Origin: Colwellia sp.
GTDB lineage: Bacteria > Pseudomonadota > Gammaproteobacteria > Enterobacterales > Alteromonadaceae
Assembly: GCA_013215465.1 (NCBI GenBank)
Contig: JABSOW010000006.1
Span: 62,001-126,000 of the forward strand
Length of the DNA: 64,000 nt
Reading direction: 5' to 3'
The notes beneath the pieces were generated by a model. It did not search any database. It saw only the letters and a program-made list of their open reading frames with translations, and had not been told where the DNA came from. Shown piece by piece: positions 36,487 through 47,400 of this stretch (the first letter of the stretch is position 1; each line of letters starts with the position of its first letter). Both the position numbers and the translations under genes were made by a program.

Positions 36487-37236
36487 TTAACGTAAGATTG
36501 ATTCTAACTCTAGTGATGCATCACTTTGCTCATCACGGTATTTAACGATTAATGCGCAAGCCATACTTAAACCTTGTGCTTCTGCCCATTCACCTTTAAC
36601 AGGACGAGTGCCTGGAACAACTACCGCGCGCTCAGGAATTTCAGCACCTTTTTCACGCATCACTTGATTAACACAATCATAGACAGGCACAGATTTAGAT
36701 AACGATACGCCAGGGGCTAATACGGCACCTTTTTTCACGACAATGCCTTCAACAATCACTACGCCAGCACTTAAAAAGGCGTCGTCTTCGATAATAACAG
36801 GGCTAGCACCAATAGGCTCTAATACACCGCCAATTTGTACCGCAGCACTCACATGCACATTTTTACCTATTTGTGCACATGAGCCAATCAAGGCATGACT
36901 ATCAACCATGGTACCGCTATCGACAAAAGCGCCGACATTAATATAAGCAGGCGGCATAATAATAACGCCCTCAGCGACATAGGCACCAGCACGTACAGAG
37001 GAACCACCGGGCACTAAACGCACACCGTCTTCTGGCTTAAATTGACGAGCAGGTAAATTGTCTTTATCAACAAACCCTTGATAATTACCCTCAAAGCTAA
37101 TATTAACACCCGCTTTAAAAGCGGCTAAAATACCCTGTTTGACTTCAACATTGGCATGCCAATTACCATTTTTATCTTGATTTGCTGCGCGTAATGCGCC
37201 TGTTTCTAACTGTGCTATTACATCTTGCCAGTTCAT
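36487..37236 (-). CDS. dapD: Tetrahydrodipicolinate N-succinyltransferase, DapD-like
   Basis: A 249-residue left-handed beta-helix acyltransferase that succinylates tetrahydrodipicolinate. Hexapeptide-type repeats run through the middle (VRAGAYVAEGVIIMPPAYIN, GTMVDSHALIGSCAQIGKNV, IIEDDAFLSAG). GTMVDS and GSCAQIGKNVH are the classical DapD signature. It is shorter than E. coli DapD (274) and its C-terminal portion (EIPERAVVVPGTRP) differs, so it belongs to another branch of the family. AGGA precedes the ATG by 7 bases. It lies 38 bp after the dapA-like gene in the riboswitch-controlled operon. Confidence 0.88.
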   Translation of the reverse strand: MNWQDVIAQLETGALRAANQDKNGNWHANVEVKQGILAAFKAGVNISFEGNYQGFVDKDNLPARQFKPEDGVRLVPGGSSVRAGAYVAEGVIIMPPAYINVGAFVDSGTMVDSHALIGSCAQIGKNVHVSAAVQIGGVLEPIGASPVIIEDDAFLSAGVVIVEGIVVKKGAVLAPGVSLSKSVPVYDCVNQVMREKGAEIPERAVVVPGTRPVKGEWAEAQGLSMACALIVKYRDEQSDASLELESILR

Positions 37237-37274
37237 GCGATATTCCTATGTTCAATTGCTTCTATTAAAGAAGG

Positions 37275-38249
37275 TTAGCTAAAAGAAGTTTGGCTAGCGT
37301 GTGCTAACCATTGGTTAATTTGTTCATCAATAGCCAATAATGTGCTGTTATCGGTTAATTCAATATGGGTTAACGGTGCGCGCAAAGTCGGTGTGCTAAT
37401 AGCTTGTTGCTGATGCATCAAGACTTTAACGGCAATGGGATTAGCGACACTAAAAAGAGCATCTACGGCATTGTTCCACAAAGGGAACATCGTTTGAGTT
37501 TGTCCTGCTAAGCATAGTTCAACATAGGTCTTAGTCGCTTTTGGCCAGACATTGGCACACACAGACACTAAGCCTTTAACACCTGCTGGCACTAAATAAG
37601 GCAGCATGGCATCTTCGCCGGTGTATAAGTCTATATTTGGACAATATTGACGGTAATTCAAAAATTTATTCAAATCGCCACTGGCTTCTTTCATTGCCCA
37701 ACAATTAGGGTGATCTTGTAAACTTTGCACCGTGGCTAGTGGAATGTCAACACCACTACGCGATGGCACGTTATATAACATACAAGGAAATTTTGCCGTA
37801 TCTAATAAGGCTTTAAACCACTCGGTTTGACCTGCCTCTCCCGGTTTCGCGTACAGAGGAGTACCTAATAAGTAGCTGTGAATATTTAGCTTATTACAGC
37901 GCTTTATCCAATTAATTTGCTCAGGTAAGTTATAACCACCAACAGCGACCATTAAGGGAGTTTTGGTTAATAAAGTGTTTGGTAAATTACAGATAAACTC
38001 AACAATAGAAAACTGTTCATCACTAGATAAAGCGAGTCCTTCACCTGTGCTTCCCAATAGTAAAAGCCCATTGCCAGCTTGCGCTTGTACTTTGGCAATT
38101 TCAGCTAAACTGTCAAAGTCTATACTGCCATCTTGATGCAAAGGAGTAATTAGCGCGGTCCATAACGGACAGTCGCTGACAAAAGTAACAGTAGCTGTTA
38201 CCGGTGAACTATTTATAGATGTATTTTGATTCATTGCTCTCGAACTCAT
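37275..38249 (-). CDS. dapA: 4-hydroxy-tetrahydrodipicolinate synthase, DapA-like
   Basis: A 324-residue TIM-barrel of the DHDPS family, condensing pyruvate with aspartate semialdehyde. The active-site set is present: GSTGEG at 66-71, Tyr159 in YNVPSRSG (with the carboxylate-binding Arg), and Schiff-base Lys187 in AMKEASGD. The N-terminus is about 20 residues longer than usual. ATGs at 38249 and 38234 are both possible; the second has GAGAG close by. It is the first gene of the operon, about 100 bases after a lysine riboswitch, so expression should fall when lysine is abundant. Confidence 0.88.
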   Translation of the reverse strand: MSSRAMNQNTSINSSPVTATVTFVSDCPLWTALITPLHQDGSIDFDSLAEIAKVQAQAGNGLLLLGSTGEGLALSSDEQFSIVEFICNLPNTLLTKTPLMVAVGGYNLPEQINWIKRCNKLNIHSYLLGTPLYAKPGEAGQTEWFKALLDTAKFPCMLYNVPSRSGVDIPLATVQSLQDHPNCWAMKEASGDLNKFLNYRQYCPNIDLYTGEDAMLPYLVPAGVKGLVSVCANVWPKATKTYVELCLAGQTQTMFPLWNNAVDALFSVANPIAVKVLMHQQQAISTPTLRAPLTHIELTDNSTLLAIDEQINQWLAHASQTSFS

Positions 38250-38346
38250 TATGACTGCTCATTGCAGATTGGTTCGGAGAACTTATAGGCATTTACTAAA
38301 AACCGAGAAAAAGCACGTTAACAATGCTCGCTGGAAATTATGCAAA

Positions 38347-38600
38347 GGCCAGAAGCTCTCCACTCATAAGCTAATTAATTCACTTGAATTATTAACTAAC
38401 AGTGACAGTTGTCGGGATTCAGCCCATTCTTTCTAGGTAAAGTCTAGTAAGTAAACAACCGATAAATACCGAATCAAATCAGTATTATCTCGGCGTTAAT
38501 CCCCCTCATTACCATTCGCAGAGTTTGATCTCTGTGCGTTGGCTATATAACAATATAACAACGCAATGATAACTACCTGGTTAACGCTCCTCTTCTGGCC
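38347..38600 (-). ncRNA. Lysine riboswitch (L box)
   Basis: Read leftward from 38600, the leader shows the conserved blocks of the E. coli lysC L box in order: GGCCAGAAGAGG-GCGTT at the 5' end, TGAGGGGG..AACGCCGA in the middle, GGGCTGAATCCC followed by a GACAACTGTCAC segment, and GTGGAGAGCTTCTGG at the 3' end. The P1 arms 38592-38600 and 38347-38355 are exact complements (GGCCAGAAG/CTTCTGGCC). The dapA-like start is about 100 bases downstream. The expression platform is unresolved: a weak stem then T5 follows P1, so termination or start-site masking are both open. Confidence 0.95.
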
Positions 38601-38652
38601 CCTTTGAAACTTAAGGGCATAAAACCATCAAGTTAATATTAGGGACGACGCT

Positions 38653-38682
38653 ATTTAAGCACTTTTATCACTTTTTTGTCAA
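38653..38682 (-). promoter_or_regulatory. Promoter of the lysine operon
   Basis: Read leftward: a perfect -35 TTGACA (38682-38677), 18-base spacer and -10 TTAAAT (38658-38653). Transcription would begin about 45 bases before the riboswitch P1 stem. Confidence 0.7.
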
Positions 38683-38779
38683 TGCACTTTTTTATACAAA
38701 TGCAGGAATTATAATTGTCGATTAAAGTTCGAATATCGTAGAATAGAATATTCACTCTTATTTAGTAGCCTTTCCCTTT

Positions 38780-39841
38780 ATGTCGATGTCAAATATCAGC
38801 CAAGTGTTATTGCGCAATAGCGAACTATTATCAGCAAAAACACCACTCTTTATTAATTTGCTGGAAGATGGCTTTATCACGCACTATTTAGATGATTACC
38901 CACAAGCAAATATCACCTGTTACAACACTAATTTTATTGATTACCTCGCCATCACTGACAAATATAAAAATCACCTAAAGACCGTTTTTACGAGCGAGTA
39001 CAAAAATGACCTCAAGCATGATTTAGTTGTTATTAATTTCCCTAAAAGCAAGGATGAGTTAGCGTTCACTCTCGCGATGATTGCCCCCTACTTACTCACC
39101 GACGCTAAAATAATCTTGGTCGGTGAGAAAAAGGGTGGCGTACAATCGTCACCTAAATTAACGCAACATTTCTTAACAAGTTGTCAAAAAATAGATGCGG
39201 CCCGACATTGCTTATTGTTTGCTGGAATAGTTAACACAAAAGCAGGTGAAAGCGAAGCCTTTACCATTGAAAGCTGGTATAAAAACTATCAAATTAATAT
39301 CTCCGGCATTGAATTAACTATTGCCTCATTACCCGGTGTCTTTAGCCAGAAAAAGCTTGATGTAGGTACTGCATTGTTATTAGATAACTTACCTCAGAGT
39401 ATGCAAGGTAAAGTTTTAGATTTTGGTTGTGGCGCTGGGGTGATTAGTTGTTTTATTGGCAAAAAATTTGCAAATACTGAGTTATCATTACTGGATGTTA
39501 GCGCTTTAGCCATAGCTTCGGCAAAGAAAACACTCACGTTAAATGGCTTAAGCGGCAATGTTTTCGCCTCAAATAGCTTAGCAAACGTCAATGAAAATTA
39601 TCAACATATCGTTTCAAATCCGCCTTTTCATCAAGGCACTAAAACCAGCTATCAAGCTACTGAAGACTTTTTACGCGGTATAAAAAAGCACCTAACTATC
39701 AACAAACAAAAAAACAGTGATATCACCATAGTAGCGAATAGCTTTTTACAATATTTACCCATTATGAAACAGCATATTGGTAATACCAAGGCTATCGCCA
39801 GCAAACAAGGTTTTAATATTTACTACCATCATCAAACTTAA
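38780..39841 (+). CDS. rsmC: 16S rRNA (guanine-N2)-methyltransferase RsmC
   Basis: 353 residues with the tandem layout of RsmC/RsmD-type enzymes: a degenerate N-terminal methyltransferase-like half (1-180) and an active C-terminal half. Motif I reads VLDFGCGAGVISCFIGKKF (about 213-231) and the catalytic motif IV SNPPFHQGTKT (about 277-287) marks a guanine-N2 methyltransferase. The enzyme modifies G1207 of 16S rRNA in the 30S subunit. It is divergent from the lysine operon, which lies 530 bp away across the riboswitch and promoter. Confidence 0.93.
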   Translation: MSMSNISQVLLRNSELLSAKTPLFINLLEDGFITHYLDDYPQANITCYNTNFIDYLAITDKYKNHLKTVFTSEYKNDLKHDLVVINFPKSKDELAFTLAMIAPYLLTDAKIILVGEKKGGVQSSPKLTQHFLTSCQKIDAARHCLLFAGIVNTKAGESEAFTIESWYKNYQINISGIELTIASLPGVFSQKKLDVGTALLLDNLPQSMQGKVLDFGCGAGVISCFIGKKFANTELSLLDVSALAIASAKKTLTLNGLSGNVFASNSLANVNENYQHIVSNPPFHQGTKTSYQATEDFLRGIKKHLTINKQKNSDITIVANSFLQYLPIMKQHIGNTKAIASKQGFNIYYHHQT

Positions 39842-39934
39842 AAAATCAATACGGCAAAAAGCGTTGCTTTAGATTTAGTAATAAGTTAAAGCTTTAAATT
39901 TGAAATATCCTTTTTTTTCAGCGATTGTTATCTC

Positions 39935-41593
39935 ATGAACTCAATAAAAAAACCAACTTCCAGTCATCGATTTATACTGACTAATATTATCGGCGTTACC
40001 GCGCTTATATTAGTCAGCATACTAGCAAGTGTTATTTATATCACTGAAAAGCAAGGAAATGTACAATTAGAACAACATGCCAGCGCCTGGGCTAAATCTT
40101 TAGCAAAAATGACTATTCCTTATTTACAACAACATGAAAAAGATGACCATAAAAAGTTCAAAGAACAATTAAAACAGCTGATCACCTCACCTAATATTAA
40201 TTACATTCATATTTATAAAAAACATAAAAATAATCAAACAAGCTATTTTTCGGGTTTTAACAAAAGTGTCTACTTTCCTTCTATTCCTGATAAAATTAAC
40301 CATATTGAGCAGCTTAGTAAGATTAAACATCAACAAAACTATATAGAACTGATTGTTAAAATAGAACAAAACCAACAACTTTATGGTTACCTTTATATTC
40401 AATATAGTAATAAAACCCTTAAGAGTTTTATCTCAAAGTTAACATTTATCGCCATCATTTTTTGTCTTACCGGTTTACTTGTTTTGACAATAATAGTGAT
40501 ATTTATTAACAAAAAAGCAAATCAACCAATTACGACCATAATAGAGTCGATACAAGCAATATCTAAAAATAAAGATTTTAGTCAGAGAATAACCAAACTG
40601 CCCATTACAGAGCTAGATATCTTAGCGAGAACCATTAATATATTGTTAAGTAGAATAGAAAATCATATTTTAAAACAAAATAAAATTAATCAGCAGACGT
40701 TACAGCAAAACAGTAAGTTAACTGGAAGAGTAAATGCCCGAACTGATGCCTTAAAAGAGTCTAATCAAGAGCTACTATCCACGCTAGAAAAATTACATCA
40801 ATTTCAAGGGCAACTGGTTGAAGTTGAAAAAATGGCATCTTTAGGAGATATGGTGGCAGGTATTGCTCATGAGGTTAATACGCCGATAGGCTTAGGTATC
40901 ACCGCCTCAACATTGTTAGCTGATCGTTTACAGGAAATAAAGCAATCTTTTGAAGAGCAAACATTAAAATCAAGCCAACTTAAAAAGTTTTTAATTGAAG
41001 GTGAAGAAAACATCACCATCATTTATAGAAACTTAGCACGGGCAGCTAATTTAATTTCTAGCTTCAAAAAAGTTGCGGTTGATCAGTCAAGTACAGATAC
41101 TCAGCAATTTAATGTTAGCGAATTACTTGCAGAAGTAATGTTAACACTCAAGGAAAAAATCGATCAAAAAAATGTAAAACTTACTATAGATTGCCCAAAC
41201 AATCTAATTATTGAAAGCAAACCCGGCCCCCTTAATCAAATTTTAATCAACCTGATCATTAATTCTATTATTCATGGTTTCGAAGACAAATTAAAGGGTA
41301 AAATTACTATTTCAATAAGCTACTTAAGTGAAAAATTACATGTTCATTATCAAGATGATGGTATAGGTATTGACGAAAATATCAAATCAAGAGTGTTTGA
41401 TCCCTTTACCACCACCAAGCGCGGCAGTGGCAGTAGTGGTTTAGGCTTACATCTAGTTTTTAACTTGGTGACGCAAGCATTAAATGGTCATATCAATTTT
41501 GAAAGCGACGCAGAGCATGGCACATTATTTAATATTACCTTTCCTGTTACTTTGGTGTCAGAACTAATAAATAATACCAATAAAATAGAGTAA
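39935..41593 (+). CDS. Membrane sensor histidine kinase
   Basis: 552 residues. TM1 (about 14-36), a periplasmic sensor region of about 130 residues with no recognised fold, TM2 (about 166-191), HAMP (about 192-245) and a coiled coil precede the H-box with His312 in AGIAHEVNTPIG. The ATPase domain shows LIINSIIHGFED (N box), DDGIGID (G1) and GSGSSGLGLHLV (G2). There is no receiver or HPt domain, unlike ArcB. It ends 100 bp before arcA on the same strand, so it may be co-transcribed, but direct pairing with ArcA is uncertain because ArcA normally takes phosphate from an HPt domain. Signal unknown. Confidence 0.9.
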   Translation: MNSIKKPTSSHRFILTNIIGVTALILVSILASVIYITEKQGNVQLEQHASAWAKSLAKMTIPYLQQHEKDDHKKFKEQLKQLITSPNINYIHIYKKHKNNQTSYFSGFNKSVYFPSIPDKINHIEQLSKIKHQQNYIELIVKIEQNQQLYGYLYIQYSNKTLKSFISKLTFIAIIFCLTGLLVLTIIVIFINKKANQPITTIIESIQAISKNKDFSQRITKLPITELDILARTINILLSRIENHILKQNKINQQTLQQNSKLTGRVNARTDALKESNQELLSTLEKLHQFQGQLVEVEKMASLGDMVAGIAHEVNTPIGLGITASTLLADRLQEIKQSFEEQTLKSSQLKKFLIEGEENITIIYRNLARAANLISSFKKVAVDQSSTDTQQFNVSELLAEVMLTLKEKIDQKNVKLTIDCPNNLIIESKPGPLNQILINLIINSIIHGFEDKLKGKITISISYLSEKLHVHYQDDGIGIDENIKSRVFDPFTTTKRGSGSSGLGLHLVFNLVTQALNGHINFESDAEHGTLFNITFPVTLVSELINNTNKIE

Positions 41594-41693
41594 TGAAATA
41601 GCGTAATACTGTGCAATATAATTGTTATTTAATTTATACTTGGTTAACATATATTAAACATTACTTACTATTAATAACACTAACGGAAATATC

Positions 41694-42401
41694 ATGGACA
41701 ATTATCAAATTCTTATTGTAGAAGATGAAGACGTAACACGTTTTAGCTTACGCAATTTATTTGAGGCTGAAGGTTACCACGTTTTTGAAGCCATTGATGG
41801 TGATACCATGAGTATAATATTAACCCAGCATACGATAAACCTGGTGATTATGGATATCAATTTACCTGGAAAAAATGGTTTATTACTTGGTCGAGAATTA
41901 GCAAGAAATAAAAGTTTAGGGTTAATTTTCTTAACCGGCCGTGACAGTGACATTGATAAAATTTTAGGACTAGAAATAGGAGCCGATGATTATTTAACCA
42001 AGCCATTTAATCCCAGAGAATTAACCATCAGAGCCCGTAATATACTTAGCCGCATTGGTCAAAGTCACAAACAAAATGAAACAGAACAAGCCATTGTTAA
42101 ATTTAATCAGTGGACATTAAATGGTAACTCAAGAGAAATGGTCAGTCCAAATGGTAATATATTACCGATACCTAGAGGTGAATATAGGGCGTTACGTTTG
42201 TTAATCAAAAATGCGGGCCAAATAGTTACTCGACAAGAATTAATCAAAGAAATGACAGGTCGTGATTTACGAAACAATGATAGAACCGTTGATGTCACCA
42301 TTAGACGATTACGAAAACACTTTGAATCAAACCCTGATACACCAGAGCTAATTAACACCATACATGGTGAAGGTTATCGATTTATCGGTACCGCTGAATA
42401 A
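41694..42401 (+). CDS. arcA: Aerobic respiration control response regulator ArcA
   Basis: 235 residues, collinear with E. coli ArcA over its whole length. The phospho-acceptor Asp54 lies in [25 protein letters not shown] and [20 protein letters not shown] complete the receiver. The OmpR-type winged helix ends with [17 protein letters not shown] and [11 protein letters not shown]. ArcA controls respiratory and fermentative genes under oxygen limitation. No arcB follows; instead an HPt gene is convergent 8 bp away. The neighbourhood suggests a split Arc relay as in Shewanella. Confidence 0.95.
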   Translation: MDNYQILIVEDEDVTRFSLRNLFEAEGYHVFEAIDGDTMSIILTQHTINLVIMDINLPGKNGLLLGRELARNKSLGLIFLTGRDSDIDKILGLEIGADDYLTKPFNPRELTIRARNILSRIGQSHKQNETEQAIVKFNQWTLNGNSREMVSPNGNILPIPRGEYRALRLLIKNAGQIVTRQELIKEMTGRDLRNNDRTVDVTIRRLRKHFESNPDTPELINTIHGEGYRFIGTAE

Positions 42402-42409
42402 CAATTCAG

Positions 42410-42769
42410 TTAATTATACTTTTCAAGCCAAGCATTAAAATTAGCTAACGCTTGCTGATTATGCTCTTTAAGCTCAGCCAGCTGCTGAGCTTTTTCAGTT
42501 ATACCTGCTGTTGTTTTTTCCATTAACACTAAACGTGCATGTACAGACTTTAAACCAATACTAGCAGCGGCTCCTTTCATTTTGTGGCAATGTTCTTGCC
42601 AAAGCTCAGTACTATTACCCTGTAATGATTGTTCAATATCAACAAGGTAAATAACTACCTGTTGGTTATACAAAGCCAACATTTTTTGCACAATATCAAC
42701 ACCTAAACTTTGTATGTAACTATCAAGTAAGTCATGATCTAGCTCGATCAATTTATTATTTTTATTCAC
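42410..42769 (-). CDS. Stand-alone HPt phosphotransfer protein, HptA-like
   Basis: 119 residues forming a single four-helix HPt domain. The phosphorylatable His62 sits in HCHKMKGAAASIGLKSV. There is no kinase or receiver domain. In Shewanella the Arc phosphorelay uses a separate HPt protein, HptA, between the hybrid kinase ArcS and ArcA. The tail-to-tail position with arcA here makes the same role likely. A hybrid kinase partner is not in the window. Confidence 0.9.
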   Translation of the reverse strand: MNKNNKLIELDHDLLDSYIQSLGVDIVQKMLALYNQQVVIYLVDIEQSLQGNSTELWQEHCHKMKGAAASIGLKSVHARLVLMEKTTAGITEKAQQLAELKEHNQQALANFNAWLEKYN

Positions 42770-43069
42770 AAATCACCTTATACCCAATGCGATTAAATTC
42801 ATTAGATTTTTCATTAATTTTTTGACGTTATCAGTTTACTAATAGACGTCTAAAAGGCAAGTTTAACAATATTGTCAATAAGCTACCAATAAAAAAAATT
42901 AGCTGTTTTTATAAAAATGTAGACATTTTTTCCTTCTCTCGTCATAACAGTAATGATAACTACTAAAAAATACGATAGAATGTGCGCCTTTGAATTTACT
43001 TGTTGCGTGGTTTATTAGCTATCATCGCGCGACTTTAGTTAAGTAACTATAGCTTAAAGCGGAGTCGTA

Positions 43070-43993
43070 ATGCCGACATCAATGCCTGATATTGCCAACC
43101 ATACCACAGCCCAAACAGAGGGAACTCTTGACTGGGTTGGCATGAGTAATATTGAAATGCCAATAATGGTCGCCTCAATGGGTGAAAGCGAACGCATGGT
43201 TTCAGCCCATGTTGATGCTTTTGTAAACTTAAAAGAAGCACAGGCTAAAGGCATTCATATGTCACGCCTATATTTACTTATTGATGAATTATCAACAAGT
43301 AATGTATTGAACTACCAAAGTTTAGTCACCCTACTTGATGGTTTTATCAGTAGTCATAATGACTTAAGTGATCAAGCAAAAGTAACCTTTAGTTTTGATT
43401 ACCATTTACGTAGAAAATCGTTAATCAGTGGCAAAGAAGGCTGGAAAGCTTATCCAGTTACATTAACTGGCTACTTAAACCAAGGTAAACTTACCATTGA
43501 AATGGTTATTGATGTTCGTTACTCATCAACTTGTCCTTGCTCAGCAGCGTTAGCCCGCCAATTAATACAGCAAGCATTTCAACAAAAATTTGTTGATAGT
43601 GAACTTGATATTGACGTAATACGTGAATGGCTTGGTACTACAGAAGGGATCGTAGCAACACCACATTCTCAACGTTCTGTGGCTGAAGTAAAAGTAAAGT
43701 TAAATAGTAATGTTAGTGATTTTCCTATAACCGCTTTAGTTGACTTAATTGAAGATTCATTACAAACACCAGTACAAGCAGCAGTGAAACGTGAAGACGA
43801 ACAAGAATTTGCTCGTCTTAACGGCCAAAACTTAATGTTCTGTGAAGATGCTGCTCGTCGCCTACAATACAGCATGAACAAAACAGCGCAATATGATGAT
43901 TTTTGGCTAAAAATAAATCATCTTGAATCGCTACATGCCCATGATGCAGTTAGTGTCACTACAAAAGGAATTATTGGCGGTTACCAGCCTTAA
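43070..43993 (+). CDS. folE2: GTP cyclohydrolase FolE2 (type IB)
   Basis: 307 residues of the FolE2/COG1469 family, which converts GTP to dihydroneopterin triphosphate for folate synthesis. The family motif [12 protein letters not shown] carries the catalytic-type Cys155 and Cys157, and [11 protein letters not shown] is the typical N-terminal block. GGAG lies 7 bases before the ATG. Type IB enzymes accept metals other than zinc and are often zinc-starvation genes, but I see no Zur-like box in this upstream region. Confidence 0.95.
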   Translation: MPTSMPDIANHTTAQTEGTLDWVGMSNIEMPIMVASMGESERMVSAHVDAFVNLKEAQAKGIHMSRLYLLIDELSTSNVLNYQSLVTLLDGFISSHNDLSDQAKVTFSFDYHLRRKSLISGKEGWKAYPVTLTGYLNQGKLTIEMVIDVRYSSTCPCSAALARQLIQQAFQQKFVDSELDIDVIREWLGTTEGIVATPHSQRSVAEVKVKLNSNVSDFPITALVDLIEDSLQTPVQAAVKREDEQEFARLNGQNLMFCEDAARRLQYSMNKTAQYDDFWLKINHLESLHAHDAVSVTTKGIIGGYQP

Positions 43994-44465
43994 TCGCTGC
44001 CTGTATACAGTAACGAGTGGCGAAGCAATGTTGCCGCTCGTTAACCTTCCCCTCCTGATGCTATCTTGCTCTTTTCACTAAAATTTATCATTTTACTTAC
44101 TTTATTATTTGACACTATATATTATATAAATTCAATGAATACATATCATTTCCAAAAAGCATAATTATACAAGAAATATTGTAAACTTACCCATGAGGTA
44201 GTTAAGTCTTATATATTTAACTAGCCAAGACTAAAAAACAAATAAAAACAATAACAAACACTTGTAGTTAATATCATAGTAATTAAAAGTATATAAAACA
44301 GCCCAACAAATTACGAGCAAATACTCTATTTTCATTGACCTTTTGCCGCTAAATGGGTACTGTAATTAATCCCCCTTGGTTCTAAACGGGATAGTTATGC
44401 ACTTTTTTTCATATCCTTATTCTTTTTATTCTGTTAACCAAGTGGCTTTTTATTAGGAGACAATA
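43994..44465. other. Intergenic region upstream of gltB
   Basis: About 470 bp. Just after folE2 there is a hairpin (44011-44021 with 44033-44043, one G-U pair, no U-tract), possibly a weak terminator. The remainder is very AT-rich, as expected of a promoter region, but I cannot name a convincing promoter or riboswitch in it. Confidence 0.5.
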
Positions 44466-47400
44466 ATGCAGCTTTATGATCATAGCGTTCAACGCGAAAA
44501 TTGTGGTTTTGGCTTAATAGCCCATCAACACGGCGAAACTAGCCATAAACTAATTAAGACCGCTATTTCAGCCCTTGACCGCATGCAACATCGTGGCGGA
44601 ATCGCTGCTGATGGTAAAACTGGTGATGGCTGTGGCCTATTATTACAAAAGCCTGATAGCTTCTTTCGCGCCGTTGCTGAAGACAATGGTTGGAAATTGG
44701 GTAAAAAATACGCCGTAGGTATGGTTTTTTTAAACCCTGATCCCGTTGCTGCTGCCCTGTCAAAAAAAGTATTAGAAGAAGAGTTTGCTAACGAAAGTTT
44801 AACGCTTATTGGTTGGCGTACAGTACCTACTGATACATCGGTACTCGGTGATGCCGCTATTAATAATATGCCAACAATTGAGCAAGTATTTGTTGATGCC
44901 CCTCCAGGTTGGCGTAATCGCGATTTAGAACGTCGTCTATACATGGCACGTCGTCGCGCTGAAAAACGCATCAATGATGATGTATTTTATATTGCGAGCT
45001 TATCTTGCTTGGTTACTATCTATAAAGGCTTAATGATGCCTAAAGATTTAGCAAACTTTTATTTAGATTTAGCCGATATTCGTATGCAAAGCGCAATTTG
45101 TGTTTTTCATCAACGTTTTTCCACCAATACTTCACCACAATGGCACCTAGCACAACCGTTCCGCTACCTTGCTCATAATGGTGAAATCAATACTATTAAA
45201 GGCAATCGCCAATGGTCACGTGCCAGAACTTACCGCTTTAAATCACCATTGCTACCTGATTTACAAGATGCTGCGCCGTTTGTTGGTCAAACTGGCTCAG
45301 ATTCATCATCACTAGATAACATGCTAGAGCTATTCCTTGCTGGCGGCATGGATCTATATCGCGCTATGCGTTTATTAATGCCACCTGCATGGCAAAATAG
45401 CCCATTAATGGATGATGACTTACGTGCCTTTTATGAATTTAACTCTATGCATATGGAACCATGGGATGGCCCAGCCGGTGTGGTAATGACCAATGGTCGC
45501 CATGTTGCCTGTAACTTAGATCGCAATGGTTTACGCCCAGCCCGTTATGTTATTACCCGCAACGGTTTTATCACCCTCGCTTCAGAGGTAGGTATTTGGG
45601 ATTACAGTGAAGACGAAGTAGTCGAAAAAGGCCGGGTAGGCCCAGGCGAAATGTTAGCTATTGATACTTATACCGGCAAGTTATTTAATTCAACCGACAT
45701 AGATAACGACTTAAAAGGACGCCATCCATACCGTGAATGGTTAGATAACAATATTCGCCGCTTAGTGCCTTTTGATCAATTAGAAGCAAACCAAATAGGC
45801 CAGCGTGTTTTTTCTGATAAAGAAATGAACCAATATCATAAAATGTTTAATTACAGCTATGAAGAAATTCATCAAGTTGTTAGAACACTAGCTGAAAATG
45901 GTCAAGAAGCTACCGGCTCTATGGGTGATGACACGCCAATGGCGGTACTTTCAAGTCAACCTCGTACGCTCTATGATTATTTCCGTCAGCAATTTGCCCA
46001 AGTAACCAACCCGCCAATTGACCCTTTGCGTGAACGTTATGTGATGTCATTAGGCACCTGTATTGGTCGTGAACATAACGTGTTTAACGAAACGTCAGAT
46101 CATGCAGATCGGATGTTATTTTCAACACCTGTACTAATGTATACCGGCTTGAAGCAATTACGCGAATTAGATCCTGTGCATTATCGTTCTGACACGCTGA
46201 CCTTAAATTATGATCCCGATGAAGGCTTAGAAGCCGCTATCAGACGTTTATGTGATGACGCTGAAGAGCTAGTCCGTAATAACAACACCGTTATTTTAGT
46301 GTTATCTGATAGACAAATTGATAAAGATTTATTAGTGATACCGGCAGCGATGGCAGTAGGTGCAGTACATATACGTTTAGTGGATCAACAACTACGTTGT
46401 GATTCAAATATTATTGTTGAAACTGCCTCAGTGCGGGACTCTCATCAATACGCGGTACTACTCGGTTTAGGTGCCACGGCTATTTACCCATACCTAGCAT
46501 TTGAAACTATTGAGCAACTAGTAGAGCAAGGGCACATTAAACTGAGCCCTCGTGATGCGATTGTTAATTACCGTGAAGGGATTAATAAAGGCTTATTAAA
46601 AATACTCTCTAAAATGGGTATTTCCACCATTGCCAGTTATCGTTGCGCCGGGCTGTTTGAAGTTATTGGCTTAAACGAAAATATAATGGAATTATGTTTC
46701 AACGACTTACCTAGCCGCATTAAAGGTGCTGACTTTAGCGACATTGAACAAGACAATATTAACTTAGCACGTAAAGCCTTTTTACCGCATCAAAAAATGA
46801 GTCATGGCGGTTTATTAAAATATGTCCACGGCGGTGAATACCACGCTTATAATCCTGATGTAGTCAACTATTTACAACAAGCAGTGCAAAGTGGTAGTTA
46901 TGATGATTACCGAAAATATGCCGATCAAGTAAATAACCGCCCTGTTACCACTTTACGCGATTTACTTGCGCTAAAAGATGATTGCGCTGCTATTGACATT
47001 AATAAGGTAGAGCCAGAAAGTGAAATGTTTAAACGTTTTGATTCTGCCGCTATGTCAATTGGCGCATTAAGCCCTGAAGCACATGAAGCGCTAGCGATTG
47101 CGATGAACCGTTTAGGTGGTAGCTCTAACTCAGGCGAAGGTGGCGAAGATGAACGCCGTTTTGGTACCGTGAAAAACTCACGTATTAAGCAAATAGCCTC
47201 CGGTCGTTTTGGCGTAACCCCCCATTACCTAGTGAATGCTGACGTACTGCAAATTAAAGTAGCACAAGGAGCAAAACCTGGTGAAGGTGGGCAATTACCT
47301 GGTGATAAAGTATCACCATTAATTGCAAAATTACGTTATTCGGTTCCTGGTGTTACCTTAATTTCACCACCGCCACATCACGATATTTATTCTATTGAAG

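Noticed and set aside
33914-38249. Tabtoxin-like antimetabolite cluster, because dapD- and lysA-like genes also occur there
   Set aside because: A lysine riboswitch heads the operon, the DapA-like enzyme keeps all active-site residues, and no beta-lactam synthetase or exporter is present.
44011-44043. Terminator after folE2
   Set aside because: The stem is fair but there is no U-tract, so it was mentioned only within the intergenic entry.
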